DNA of 64,000 bases from Microbacterium maritypicum (lineage in GTDB: Bacteria; Actinomycetota; Actinomycetes; Actinomycetales; Microbacteriaceae): assembly GCF_008868125.1 (NCBI RefSeq), contig NZ_WAAQ01000001.1, positions 1,550,001 to 1,614,000 on the forward strand, read 5' to 3'. Below the pieces are notes generated by a model. That model had not been told where the DNA came from, did no database searches, and saw only the letters and a program-made list of their open reading frames with translations. Position numbers and translations under genes: made by a program. This document shows positions 8,285 through 16,588 of this stretch, one piece after another (position 1 is the first letter of the stretch; each line of letters begins with the position of its first letter).

Positions 8285-9280
8285 ATGCCCTCCCGACCCG
8301 ATACCGACGATCCGCGCCTGGGAGATGTGTCCGAGGGGCGTATTCTCCAGGCGATCCTGACCCGGACCCCCGCGGCGTCGCACACGCTGATCGGTCCGGG
8401 CGATGATGCGGCCGTCATCGCCACGCCCTCCGGCTCGGTGGTGGCGACGACAGACACGCTCGTGCACGGTCCCGACTTCCGTCTCGCATGGTCGAGTGGG
8501 TACGACCTCGGCTGGAAGGCTGCGGCGGTGAACCTCGCCGATGTGGCGGCGATGGGTGCCCGCCCGACCGCGCTGCTCGTCGCTCTGGCCGTCCCGCGGG
8601 AGCTGCGTCTGTCGTTCGTCGAGCGCCTCGCCGACGGCTTCCGCGACGCCTGTGCATCTCTCGCGCCCGGATGCGCTGTGGTCGGCGGCGATCTGACGGT
8701 GTCCGACGTGCTGACGGTCGCCGTGACCGCGCTCGGCGACCTGGAGGGGCGTGTCGCGGTGACGCGGAGCGGTGCGCGAGCTGGTGATGTCGTCGCGGTG
8801 GCCGGGGAGCTCGGGCATGCCGCTCGCGGTCTCGCGGTGCTGTTCGGGCGGTTCCGAGACGGAGATGTCCCCGTGCCGGTGGATCCGGCGAAGCTCGCTT
8901 CGGGCGAGAGCGCGGCGCTGGCGGCACAGCTTCGACCCGCACCGCCGATCGGCCTCGGTGCGGTCGCGGCCACGGCGGGCGCCACGGCGATGATGGACGT
9001 CTCCGACGGGCTCGCTCTCGACGCACGACGGATGGCCGCGGCTTCGGGCGTCACGATCGCCCTCGACCGCTCTCTTCTCGGAGGCGACCCGGAACGCGCG
9101 CTGGCGGGGGGAGAGGACCATGCGCTGCTCGCGACGTTCCCCGAGGGAACGCTGCCGCCGGGATTCCGCGTCATCGGTTCGGTTCGGGCTCGCGGAGAAG
9201 AAGACCTGCTCTGCGACGACCTTCCTGTCGACCTCTCCGGGTGGGACCCCTACCGGGACTGGGACTCGGTCGCTGGCTGA
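8285..9280 (+). CDS. thiL: Thiamine-monophosphate kinase
   Basis: Phosphorylates thiamine monophosphate to the active cofactor thiamine pyrophosphate. The 331-aa protein has the PurM/ThiL landmarks: GPGDDAAV near residue 40, VNLADVAAMGARP, VVGGDLT, MMDVSDGLALD and GGEDHALL. An open frame continues upstream, but the ATG at 8285 gives the usual N-terminus (the DVSEGRILQAIL helix) and sits 7 nt from a -10 box, which fits a leaderless start. The 3' end overlaps the convergent rsmD gene by 31 bp. Confidence 0.95.
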   Translation: MPSRPDTDDPRLGDVSEGRILQAILTRTPAASHTLIGPGDDAAVIATPSGSVVATTDTLVHGPDFRLAWSSGYDLGWKAAAVNLADVAAMGARPTALLVALAVPRELRLSFVERLADGFRDACASLAPGCAVVGGDLTVSDVLTVAVTALGDLEGRVAVTRSGARAGDVVAVAGELGHAARGLAVLFGRFRDGDVPVPVDPAKLASGESAALAAQLRPAPPIGLGAVAATAGATAMMDVSDGLALDARRMAAASGVTIALDRSLLGGDPERALAGGEDHALLATFPEGTLPPGFRVIGSVRARGEEDLLCDDLPVDLSGWDPYRDWDSVAG

Positions 9281-9867
9281 TCGAGCCGCTCGGAGTCCTT
9301 CGCCTCCGGGGCAGGTTCAGCCCACCACACTGTGGTGTCGCCGTAGCTCTTCTCGCGGAACTGCTCCAGATTCGCTGCTCCGAAGTCGGGCGGCGTGGAA
9401 CGGCGGGCCCGCTCGACGACCACCACGGCGTCCGCCGACAGCAGCGGAGCGAGCGCGACGAGATCCGCGGTCATGGCGGTGTCGTCGAGATCGTAGGGCG
9501 GATCGGTGAAGACGAGGTCGAAAGGTCCCGTCGCGCGCTGCAGGAACGCGTGCGCGGTGCTCTCGTGGACGCGACCGGGCGGCAGACCGCCCGCCTTGGC
9601 GACGACGGCGGCGTTGCGTCGGACGATGGCCGCGGCCTGGCGTGCGCGTTCCACGAACTCGGCACTCGCCGCTCCGCGGCTGAGCGCCTCGAGCCCGAGG
9701 GCGCCTGATCCGGCGTAGAGGTCGAGCACTCTCGCGCCCTCGATCGCGCTCAGGGATTCCAGCGCGCCGAACAGCGACTCGCGCACCCGATCACTCGTGG
9801 GGCGTGTGCCCGAGCCCGGCACCTCGAGTCGGGCGCCTCGGGCGCTGCCTGCGATGATCCTCGTCAC
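9250..9867 (-). CDS. rsmD: 16S rRNA (guanine(966)-N(2))-methyltransferase
   Basis: Class I SAM-dependent methyltransferase that modifies G966 of 16S rRNA during 30S assembly. The 205-aa protein starts MTRIIAGSARGARL, a typical RsmD N-terminus, has the SAM-binding VLDLYAGSGALGLEALSRG (residues 47-65) and the catalytic DPPY (residues 122-125). RsmD next to coaD is a common bacterial pairing; here recG lies between and is divergent. The C-terminal tail after TVWWAEP is poorly conserved and overlaps the end of thiL. Confidence 0.93.
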   Translation of the reverse strand: MTRIIAGSARGARLEVPGSGTRPTSDRVRESLFGALESLSAIEGARVLDLYAGSGALGLEALSRGAASAEFVERARQAAAIVRRNAAVVAKAGGLPPGRVHESTAHAFLQRATGPFDLVFTDPPYDLDDTAMTADLVALAPLLSADAVVVVERARRSTPPDFGAANLEQFREKSYGDTTVWWAEPAPEAKDSERLDQPATESQSR

Positions 9868-9916
9868 CCGTTCACGATACGACAGCCTGCGTGCCGGCTG
9901 TGTCCGTCGTGTTCCC

Positions 9917-9922
9917 TAGACT
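9917..9922 (+). promoter_or_regulatory. Leaderless -10 box of recG
   Basis: TAGACT is 6 nt upstream of the recG ATG and there is no Shine-Dalgarno sequence. Confidence 0.6.
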
Positions 9923-9928
9923 CGGAGC

Positions 9929-12103
9929 ATGTCGCTCACGCTCGATTCCTCGCTGGAGGATGCGCTCGGTGCGGCGTCTGCCAAGACGCTCGGTCGTGCC
10001 TTCGGCATGCAGAGCGTCGGAGACCTGCTCGCGCACTATCCGCGCCGCTACGCCGACCCGGGCGAGCTCACGCCGATCCGCGACCTGCCCCTCGGAGAGA
10101 CGGTGACCATCGTCGCCGAGGTGCTCTCCTCGAGCTTCCGTCGCATGCGCAACCGCCCCGGTGCCATGGTCGATGTCGTGATCGGCGACGGGATCGGACG
10201 CATGTCGCTGACCTTCTTCGCCAAGAACGCCGGTGCAGCCGAGTGGCGGTCGAAAGACCTCGCCGTCGGACGACGCGGTGTGTTCTCCGGCAAGGTCGGG
10301 GAGTTCAACGGGGTGACGCAGTTCGCGCACCCGGAGTACGAGCTGTTCGACGACGAGGATTCCGCTCGACGCAGTGCCGACGCGCGCGCAGCCGTGCCGA
10401 TCCCGATCTATCCCGCGACTTCGACGATCCAGACCTGGCAGATAGCCAGACTCATCGGTCGCGTGCTCGACGACCTCTCGGAAGCCCCCGACCCGTTGAC
10501 CGCGGAGATCCGAGAACGCGAAGAGCTGCTCACCGCTCGCGAGGCTCTCGAACTGGTGCACCGCCCCCGCACCCGGAACGACATCGACCCGGCCGTGCGC
10601 ACCCTGCGCATGCATGAGGCGCTCACCCTGCAGACGGCGCTCCTCCAGCAGCGGGACGCGATTCGTGCGCTCTCCGCCACGTCGCGGCCTGCGAGCGCGG
10701 GCGGACTGCTGGAACGCTTCGACGCGAGCCTCCCGTACACGCTCACTCCCGATCAGGAGACGGTGGGACGGCAGATCGCCGCTGACCTCATCGGTGCCTG
10801 GCCGATGAACCGTCTTGTTCAGGGTGAAGTCGGATCCGGTAAGACGCTGGTGGCCCTGCGAGCGATGCTGCAGGTGGCCGAGAGCGGCGGCCAGGCCGCG
10901 CTGATCGCCCCCACGGAGGTCTTGGCCGGTCAGCATCTGCGCTCGATCGCCAAGATGCTCGGTCCCGATCTCGCGCCGTTGCTGATGCCGACGCTGCTGA
11001 CTGGTCAGATGCCCGCGGCCGAGCGCCGCAAGGCCGCCCTGCGGGTCGCGTCCGGGCAGGCGCTGATCGTGGTCGGGACCCATGCCCTGCTGGGGGAGAA
11101 GACGACGTTCGCCGACCTCGGTCTGGTCGTGGTCGACGAGCAGCACCGCTTCGGTGTCGAGCAGCGCGAGGCTCTGCGGGCGAAGGGCTCGAGTCCTCAC
11201 GCCCTCGTGCTGACGGCGACGCCGATCCCGCGGACGGTCGCGATGACGGTCTTCGGCGACCTCGACACCTCTGTCATCCGCACTATGCCGGCGGGCCGCG
11301 CCGGCATCGAGTCCTTCGTGGCTCCGCTCGCGGAGCACCCCGGGTGGTTCAATCGCGTCTGGGAGCGGGCCGCGGAGGAGATCGCCCAGGGGCGGCAGGT
11401 CTTCGCGGTGTGCGCGGCGATCGACACGACCAAGAAGACGGCCGAAGCAGGGGAGCAGCCCGCGCTCGCGCCCGAGGGCGCCTCCGGGCCCCGCTGGGGC
11501 GTCGTCCAGCTCGACGAGGCTCTCGCGACCCACCCGACGCTCGGCGGGCTGCGGCGCGCCGTGCTGCACGGTCGTATGCCGTCGGATGAGAAAGACGCCG
11601 TGATGCAGTCTTTCGCCCGCGGCGACATCGACCTCCTCCTCGCCACCACGGTGATCGAGGTCGGCGTCGACGTGCCCAATGCGTCGACGATGATCGTCCT
11701 CGATGCCGACCGGTTCGGCGTCTCGCAGCTGCACCAGTTGCGCGGGCGAGTCGGTCGAGGCGGCGTCCCCGGGCTCTGCCTCCTCGTGACCGAGGCCGAG
11801 GCGGGGTCGCTCGCGCGGGACCGCGTCGATGCCGTCGCCGCGACTCTCGACGGCTTCGCCCTCGCCGAGGTCGATCTGGAGCTGCGCGGTGAGGGTGATG
11901 TGCTCGGGGCGGCGCAGGCGGGCGTCCGCTCCTCCCTCAAGCTCCTCCGCGTCGTCAAAGATGCCGGCCTCATCGCCCGGGCGCGTGAGCTGGCCGAGGG
12001 TATCCTCTCCGCCGACCCCGACCTGGCCGATCACCCGGGCCTTCGCGAGGCGATTGCACGACGTGTGAGCGATGAGGATCGCGCGGCGCTGGCGAAGAAC
12101 TGA
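9929..12103 (+). CDS. recG: ATP-dependent DNA helicase RecG
   Basis: Superfamily 2 helicase that remodels stalled replication forks and branched DNA. At 724 aa it has normal length. In order it shows an N-terminal OB/wedge domain, Walker A GEVGSGKT (residues 299-306), the DEQH box (403-406) with HRFGVEQRE, TATPIPRT, the ATTVIEVGVDVPNAS segment and QLHQLRGRVGRG. The start ATG follows a leaderless -10 box. An insertion rich in Ala/Glu between helicase motifs (around KKTAEAGEQPALAPEGA) looks lineage-specific. coaD follows after 30 bp with its own promoter. Confidence 0.97.
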   Translation: MSLTLDSSLEDALGAASAKTLGRAFGMQSVGDLLAHYPRRYADPGELTPIRDLPLGETVTIVAEVLSSSFRRMRNRPGAMVDVVIGDGIGRMSLTFFAKNAGAAEWRSKDLAVGRRGVFSGKVGEFNGVTQFAHPEYELFDDEDSARRSADARAAVPIPIYPATSTIQTWQIARLIGRVLDDLSEAPDPLTAEIREREELLTAREALELVHRPRTRNDIDPAVRTLRMHEALTLQTALLQQRDAIRALSATSRPASAGGLLERFDASLPYTLTPDQETVGRQIAADLIGAWPMNRLVQGEVGSGKTLVALRAMLQVAESGGQAALIAPTEVLAGQHLRSIAKMLGPDLAPLLMPTLLTGQMPAAERRKAALRVASGQALIVVGTHALLGEKTTFADLGLVVVDEQHRFGVEQREALRAKGSSPHALVLTATPIPRTVAMTVFGDLDTSVIRTMPAGRAGIESFVAPLAEHPGWFNRVWERAAEEIAQGRQVFAVCAAIDTTKKTAEAGEQPALAPEGASGPRWGVVQLDEALATHPTLGGLRRAVLHGRMPSDEKDAVMQSFARGDIDLLLATTVIEVGVDVPNASTMIVLDADRFGVSQLHQLRGRVGRGGVPGLCLLVTEAEAGSLARDRVDAVAATLDGFALAEVDLELRGEGDVLGAAQAGVRSSLKLLRVVKDAGLIARARELAEGILSADPDLADHPGLREAIARRVSDEDRAALAKN

Positions 12104-12121
12104 CGCGTAACCGACGTGCCC

Positions 12122-12127
12122 TAGGCT
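12122..12127 (+). promoter_or_regulatory. Leaderless -10 box of coaD
   Basis: TAGGCT is 6 nt upstream of the coaD ATG, with no Shine-Dalgarno sequence. Confidence 0.6.
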
Positions 12128-12133
12128 GGAACC

Positions 12134-12631
12134 ATGAGCAGCCGGATCGCCGTCGTCCCGGGTTCCTTCGATCCGCCTACGCTGGGTCACCTCGATGTGA
12201 TCAGGCGCGCGGCCGCTCTCTATGACGAGCTGCACGTGCTGGTCGTGCACAACCCGGGCAAAGAGGCCATGCTGCCGATCGCGCAGCGGCTCTCCCTGCT
12301 GGAGAAGTCGATCGCCGACGACGGCATGCAGGGCAACATCGTCATCGGTTCGTGGAGCATGGGTCTCCTGGTCGATTACGCCCGCGATGTGAACGCCGGT
12401 GTGCTGGTGAAGGGCATCCGCTCCCAGATCGACGTCGCGTACGAGTCTCCGATGGCGATCGTGAACCGACACCTCGCCGGCATCGAGACCGTGTTCCTCC
12501 TGCCCGACCCCTCGCACGCCATGGTCTCCAGCTCCCTCGTGCGCCAGGTCGCATCTCTCGGCGGCGATGTGACGCCCTTCGTCCCCTCGGCGGTCGCGGC
12601 GTTCCTGGACACCGGGTCCCGCGGGCTCTGA
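12134..12631 (+). CDS. coaD: Phosphopantetheine adenylyltransferase
   Basis: Transfers AMP from ATP to 4'-phosphopantetheine, the penultimate step of coenzyme A synthesis. The 165-aa nucleotidyltransferase shows [13 protein letters not shown], in which TLGH (T16-H19) is the family's (H/T)xGH catalytic signature. [17 protein letters not shown] and the C-terminal SSSLVRQ (ISSTxIR equivalent) are also present. Length and start match the family. Its own leaderless -10 box suggests independent transcription from recG. Confidence 0.96.
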   Translation: MSSRIAVVPGSFDPPTLGHLDVIRRAAALYDELHVLVVHNPGKEAMLPIAQRLSLLEKSIADDGMQGNIVIGSWSMGLLVDYARDVNAGVLVKGIRSQIDVAYESPMAIVNRHLAGIETVFLLPDPSHAMVSSSLVRQVASLGGDVTPFVPSAVAAFLDTGSRGL

Positions 12632-12678
12632 CGCCCTTCCCTGAACGCGCGGTCAGAGCGACCGTGAGCCCTGGCCGG

Positions 12679-12684
12679 TAGCAT
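12679..12684 (+). promoter_or_regulatory. Leaderless -10 box of the yceD-rpmF unit
   Basis: TAGCAT is 6 nt upstream of the GTG start at 12691. Confidence 0.6.
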
Positions 12685-12690
12685 GGAAGC

Positions 12691-13251
12691 GTGCGCTCTC
12701 GAATGAACGGCCCTTTTGTGCTCCCTGCCCGCGACATCGTCCGGCGACCGGGAGAGATGCGCGAACACGAGTTCACCGTCGCTCTCTCCGAGGCGTGGGG
12801 TGAGGGGATCGTGTCGTACGAGGCCGGGTCCGAACTCGATCTCGATGTGCGCTTGGAGTCTGTCCACGAGGGCATCCTCGTGTCGGGAACCGCTGATGCG
12901 GAATACGCCGGCGTGTGCGGAAGATGCCTGATCGACATCACTCGGCCCGTCGAAGTCGAGTTCCAGGAGCTTTTCGCGTATCCTGGTGAGGAAGAAACTG
13001 ACTTCGAGGTTCAAGACGACCACGTGGATCTTGAAACTCTCGTCAGGGATGCGGCCGTACTGGCACTTCCTTTTCAGCCGGTGTGTCAGCCGGATTGCCC
13101 GGGTCTCGACCCGAAAACGGGTGAACGACTGACCGTGAGCACCGGAACGGAGCAGGCCGCTCCCATCGATCCTCGGTGGAGTGCGCTCCAGAACATCACA
13201 GACCAAGACGGCACGGAAGAATCTCGTGCCGCCGAGAAAGAAGAGAGCTAG
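12691..13251 (+). CDS. YceD / DUF177 family protein
   Basis: Member of the YceD family, found upstream of rpmF across bacteria and linked in other organisms to 23S rRNA accumulation. The 186-aa protein has the family's cysteine pattern: CGRCL near residue 74 and CQPDCPGL near residue 133, likely a metal site. The C-terminus is acidic. I use the GTG at 12691 because it lies exactly 6 nt after a -10 box; an ATG four codons on is possible. Only 2 nt separate it from rpmF, so the two are surely co-transcribed. Confidence 0.88.
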   Translation: MRSRMNGPFVLPARDIVRRPGEMREHEFTVALSEAWGEGIVSYEAGSELDLDVRLESVHEGILVSGTADAEYAGVCGRCLIDITRPVEVEFQELFAYPGEEETDFEVQDDHVDLETLVRDAAVLALPFQPVCQPDCPGLDPKTGERLTVSTGTEQAAPIDPRWSALQNITDQDGTEESRAAEKEES

Positions 13252-13253
13252 TC

Positions 13254-13463
13254 ATGGCTGGTAACCCCCCGAAGCGCAAGGTATCCCGTTCGAACACCCG
13301 CTCGCGCCGCGCGCAGTGGAAGGCGGCGCCCGTCGCGCTCGTCAAGACGATCGAGAACGGCCAGGTCGTCTACAGCCGTCCCCACCAGGCGAAGGTCGTC
13401 ACCGACTCGCAGGGCACGGAGCTCTTCCTGGAGTACAAGGGCCGCAAGGTCGCCGACGTCTGA
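13254..13463 (+). CDS. rpmF: 50S ribosomal protein bL32, cysteine-free form
   Basis: Small protein of the large ribosomal subunit, 69 aa. It begins [20 protein letters not shown], the conserved basic N-terminus. The two CxxC zinc motifs of classical bL32 are absent: the region reads [21 protein letters not shown]. It is thus a zinc-independent C-minus form, as known in other Micrococcales. The start ATG at 13254 is 2 nt after the yceD stop. The rnc gene follows at once, continuing the conserved yceD-rpmF-rnc-mutM cluster. Confidence 0.95.
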   Translation: MAGNPPKRKVSRSNTRSRRAQWKAAPVALVKTIENGQVVYSRPHQAKVVTDSQGTELFLEYKGRKVADV

Positions 13464-13494
13464 ATCGCGTACGGTGACGGAGGTCCCCGGGGGG

Positions 13495-14166
13495 ATGAGG
13501 CCTCTCCCAGATAAGCTCCGCGTCGATATCGACGCGGAGCTTCTGGAGTTGGCCCTCACCCATCGCTCGTACGCGTACGAGCACGGCGCCATCCCGCACA
13601 ACGAGCGTCTCGAGTTCCTCGGGGACTCGGTGCTCGGTCAGGCCGTCACCGTCATGCTGTTCACCACGCACCCTGATCTCGATGAGGGCGAGCTGGCCAA
13701 GCGACGCGCGAGCGTCGTGTCGACCGTCGCCCTCGCCGAAGTCGCCCGCGGGATCGATCTCGGCAGTCATCTTCTGCTCGGGCGCGGTGAGGAGCAGACG
13801 GGCGGTCGCGACAAGGACTCGATCCTCGCCGACACGATGGAAGCCGTCATCGGGGCCACCTACCTCTCGGCCGGGCCCGAAGCCGCCACAGAACTCGTGC
13901 TGCGTCTGACGAAGCCGCTGCTGGCCGATCCGGAGCGCTATGGCGCCGCGATGGATCCGAAGACCAGTCTGCAGGAGCTCGCCGCCCGTGTCGGTGCGAC
14001 GCCTCCCCGCTACTCGGTGGAAGCGAGTGGGCCTGATCACGACCGGCGGTTCGTCGCCACCGTCATCGTGGGCGATGTGAGCATGACCGGCGCGGGCAGC
14101 AGCAAGAAGACGGCCGAGATGGCTGCGGCCCTCAGCGCCTGGCGCACCCTCAGCGAGCGTGCCTGA
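13495..14166 (+). CDS. rnc: Ribonuclease III
   Basis: Double-strand-specific endoribonuclease for rRNA and mRNA processing. The family signature [16 protein letters not shown] is near residues 36-51 with the acidic catalytic residues (E40, D44), and the second acidic site lies in [12 protein letters not shown]. The C-terminal dsRNA-binding domain occupies about the last 70 residues and ends [17 protein letters not shown] choose the ATG at 13495 since GGAGG (13479-13483) lies before it; the in-frame GTG at 13474 would add 7 residues and is the alternative. The 3' end overlaps mutM by 8 nt. Confidence 0.94.
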   Translation: MRPLPDKLRVDIDAELLELALTHRSYAYEHGAIPHNERLEFLGDSVLGQAVTVMLFTTHPDLDEGELAKRRASVVSTVALAEVARGIDLGSHLLLGRGEEQTGGRDKDSILADTMEAVIGATYLSAGPEAATELVLRLTKPLLADPERYGAAMDPKTSLQELAARVGATPPRYSVEASGPDHDRRFVATVIVGDVSMTGAGSSKKTAEMAAALSAWRTLSERA

Positions 14167-15022
14167 GCTTCCTGAGGTCGAGGTCGTCCGTGCGGGCCTC
14201 GCCCCGGCTGCCGTCGGATCCCTGATCACCGCGGTGAGCGTGTTCGATGAACGCGCGCTCACGCGGCACGTCGCGGGTGCCGCTGATTTCGTCGGTCTGC
14301 TCGAAGGACGCACCTTCACCGCAGCGTCCCGCCGGGGCAAGTTCCTCTGGCTCCCGCTCGACGACGGCGACTCCGCGCTGATCGCGCACCTCGGGATGAG
14401 CGGCCAGATGCTGCTTCGTGCTCCCGATGCGGGCGCCGAACGCCATGAGCGCGTGCGCATCGGCATCGAGCATCCGACCCACGGCGAACTCGCGATCGTG
14501 TTCGCCGACCAGCGGACCTTCGGCTCGCTGGCGGTGGACGCACTGATCGACGACGCAGGATCGCGGATCCCCACCCAGGTCGCGCATATCGCCCGTGACC
14601 CGCTGGATCCTCGTTTCGATGATCCAGCTTTCCGCGCGGCTCTGGCCACACGGGGGAGCGCGATCAAGCGCGTGCTGCTCGACCAGGGGGTCGTGAGCGG
14701 GATCGGCAACATCTACGCCGACGAGTCGCTGTGGGCTGCGCGCATCCACCCGGAGACACCCGCCGCCAGCCTGTCGACACAGGCCGTTCGCCGGCTGCTC
14801 GCCGAGGTGCGCCTCGTGCTCGCGAAGGCCCTCGCCGAGGGCGGGACCAGCTTCGATGCGCAGTACGTCAACGTCAACGGTCAGGCCGGCTACTTCGCGC
14901 ATTCGCTCAATGCGTACGGACGTCAAGGCGAGCCGTGCCCGCGCTGCGGAGCGCCGATCGTCCGCGAGAGTTTTATGAATCGCGGGTCGCACTTCTGTCC
15001 GCGGTGCCAGCGACGGCCGTGA
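14159..15022 (+). CDS. mutM: Formamidopyrimidine-DNA glycosylase
   Basis: Base-excision repair enzyme that removes 8-oxoguanine and opened purines. The catalytic N-terminus is intact: Pro2-Glu3 in [14 protein letters not shown]. The C-terminal zinc finger has all four cysteines, at about residues 260, 263, 280 and 283. The 287-aa length is normal. The start is GTG, overlapping rnc. Oddly, the last 46 codons occur again, diverged, at 15562-15705, with an unrelated low-GC gene between. The present 3' end may thus be of foreign origin, replacing the native one. Confidence 0.95.
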   Translation: MPELPEVEVVRAGLAPAAVGSLITAVSVFDERALTRHVAGAADFVGLLEGRTFTAASRRGKFLWLPLDDGDSALIAHLGMSGQMLLRAPDAGAERHERVRIGIEHPTHGELAIVFADQRTFGSLAVDALIDDAGSRIPTQVAHIARDPLDPRFDDPAFRAALATRGSAIKRVLLDQGVVSGIGNIYADESLWAARIHPETPAASLSTQAVRRLLAEVRLVLAKALAEGGTSFDAQYVNVNGQAGYFAHSLNAYGRQGEPCPRCGAPIVRESFMNRGSHFCPRCQRRP

Positions 15023-15036
15023 GGAGGTACTGAGGC

Positions 15037-15423
15037 TCAGCCGTTGAGCAGTACCGATGCGATTGTGCTGTCTTTCATCGTTGCGACCGCGTACACTCCG
15101 TCGTCGAAACCATAGGCGAGGGAAACGCTGGGAGCATTCGCCTCTGAATCCCAAACGGCGCTGAGCGAGCTGAGCTCACACCTGGCGAACATGTTCCGGT
15201 CTGCCTCGCAGGGCAGTTCGGCCGCGACTTCGGCATGCAGTAGCGACGGCTCTTTCTGCTGCACGAACGCAAAGGCTGCGCCTACAGCCTGCAGCGCTCT
15301 CTTCGTTTTCTCGTCGTCAAGCGGGCAGTCGAAGATGACGCCGGATGAATATGTGCTGTCAGCGATTTCTATCGTGCAACGGTAGAACGTGGGCCCCAAA
15401 GCTTCGAACTGGAGGTCGGCCAT
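15037..15423 (-). CDS. Hypothetical protein, probably acquired
   Basis: I do not recognise this 128-aa protein. It begins MADLQFEALGPTFYRC, is mildly acidic, has four cysteines (two in the central CEADRNMFARCE segment) and no signal peptide or membrane segment. A leaderless start fits: TAGACT is 6 nt before the ATG. By hand count about 300 bases of it average 59% G+C, well below the neighbourhood, and codon choice is looser. It lies exactly between the intact mutM 3' end and a second mutM 3' fragment, which points to insertion together with flanking mutM DNA. Confidence 0.7.
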   Translation of the reverse strand: MADLQFEALGPTFYRCTIEIADSTYSSGVIFDCPLDDEKTKRALQAVGAAFAFVQQKEPSLLHAEVAAELPCEADRNMFARCELSSLSAVWDSEANAPSVSLAYGFDDGVYAVATMKDSTIASVLLNG

Positions 15424-15429
15424 CGGCTC

Positions 15430-15435
15430 AGTCTA
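15430..15435 (-). promoter_or_regulatory. Leaderless -10 box of the inserted hypothetical gene
   Basis: On the minus strand TAGACT is 6 nt upstream of the ATG at 15423. Further upstream, 15459-15474 forms a GAGGAT-caac-ATCCTC hairpin. Confidence 0.5.
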
Positions 15436-15561
15436 GAGGTCGTCGCCTCGCCTGGTTTGAGGATCAACATCCTCCGTGTAAGGGGCCCTGCGATGTTCGC
15501 GCTTCTCCGGTGGCTCGGACCCATGAGGACAAGCTCGCCAGGTCAACGTGACTAACTGTGC

Positions 15562-15705
15562 CAGTCGGGCTACTTCGCGCACTCGCTCAACGCCTACGGG
15601 CAGCAGGGCAAGCCGTGCTCTCGATGCGGCACCTCGATCGTGCGCGAGAGCTTCATGAACCGGGGTTCGCGCTTCTGCCCGCGGTGCCAGCGGCTGCGCA
15701 CGTAG
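15562..15705 (+). pseudogene. mutM: Remnant of a second mutM 3' end
   Basis: Translation in frame gives [19 protein letters not shown] and on through the four zinc-finger cysteines to RLRT and a TAG stop. It matches the last 46 residues of the intact MutM at about 80% identity in my manual alignment. Weaker similarity may reach back to 15543. There is no start codon or N-terminal domain, so it cannot be functional. Its third-position G+C is higher than that of the intact gene's 3' end. It may be the displaced native end. Confidence 0.85.
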
Positions 15706-15731
15706 AGCGGCTACGCACGTAGAGCGGCTAC
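15698..15731. repeat. 17-bp perfect tandem repeat
   Basis: The unit GCACGTAGAGCGGCTAC occurs twice head to tail (15698-15714, 15715-15731). The first copy contains the stop codon of the mutM remnant; the second overlaps the stop of the minus-strand M23-like gene. It marks the right boundary of the inserted segment. Confidence 0.85.
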
Positions 15732-16588
15732 CCGCGCGGGACCGCGGCGATCATGTGCTGCCCCGTTCCGGGGAGAGCCGCGAGAGGACCGCCCTCGTCG
15801 AGGACGACGTCGGCGAACAGTATCGGTAGGCCTTGAGCCGTCCACGGCGATGCTCTATCCATGAGCTGCGCGTGGACATGCGGTTCACTGCTGTTTCCGG
15901 AGTTCCCACAACGTGCGATCCGGGTCCCGGCGCGTACCGTCTCACCGACCTTCACGGCGACGGACCCCTGCTCCAGGTGAGCCACGGTCGCGAAGTCGCC
16001 GTTCGCCCCGCGGATCGTCACGTGGTTGCCCAAGATGAATCCGGGTCCGCCGAGCTCGCGCACCGCTCCCTCGATCAGCATGTAGGCGATCGCCAACCCG
16101 CTCGATCGGGCTCGATGGTCGCGCCGCCAGTCGGTGGCGCGCACGACGACGCCGTCGATCATGGCGAACACCGGCTCGCCGAAGGCGGGGTACTCCCGCG
16201 CCGGCCGCATGGCGGACCCGCTGCCGAACGACGGGCGGGCGGTGTCGTCGGGTTCGTGCACGAGATCGATGGCGTACGCCTGTCCGTACAGACGGATGCC
16301 GTGGCTGGGAACCTTGGTCGCAGGACTGTTCACGCTCAGCCACCGCCCGGACACCGGAGCCGAGATCGCCACGGCGTCTCTGGTCGGAATCAGGCGTGGC
16401 CCGATGAGGACCAGAAGCACGCAGACCGCCAGCACACCGACCGAGATGACGGCGACGATGCTCCTCGCCTGACGAGCGCCATCGCCCAGGCTGATCCCAC
16501 TGGTGAAGGCGATGGCGACGAGGATGAGAGCGGTGACGCCGTAGAGAGGCCCGCGTACACGGTAGAGGGCGAGCAGAATGCGCCTCAT
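15728..16588 (-). CDS. Membrane-anchored M23-family (LytM-like) protein
   Basis: The 286-aa protein has two predicted N-terminal transmembrane segments (about residues 12-32 and 42-64) and an external C-terminal LytM-like domain. The domain shows GNHVTIRG, AHLEQGSVAVKVGETV, RCGNSGNSSEPHVHAQL with the HxH motif, and YGQAYAIDLV. In that last motif the His normally four residues before the Asp is not seen, so zinc binding may be impaired and the role may be binding or regulation instead of hydrolysis. The start overlaps the stop of the HTH regulator gene (ATGA), so the two are coupled. Confidence 0.8.
   Translation of the reverse strand: MRRILLALYRVRGPLYGVTALILVAIAFTSGISLGDGARQARSIVAVISVGVLAVCVLLVLIGPRLIPTRDAVAISAPVSGRWLSVNSPATKVPSHGIRLYGQAYAIDLVHEPDDTARPSFGSGSAMRPAREYPAFGEPVFAMIDGVVVRATDWRRDHRARSSGLAIAYMLIEGAVRELGGPGFILGNHVTIRGANGDFATVAHLEQGSVAVKVGETVRAGTRIARCGNSGNSSEPHVHAQLMDRASPWTAQGLPILFADVVLDEGGPLAALPGTGQHMIAAVPRG

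Noticed and set aside
9872..12517. Very long minus-strand open frame (881 codons)
   Set aside because: It is antisense to recG and coaD, whose motifs are complete, and its product is Arg/His/Gly-rich low-complexity sequence typical of high-GC shadow frames.
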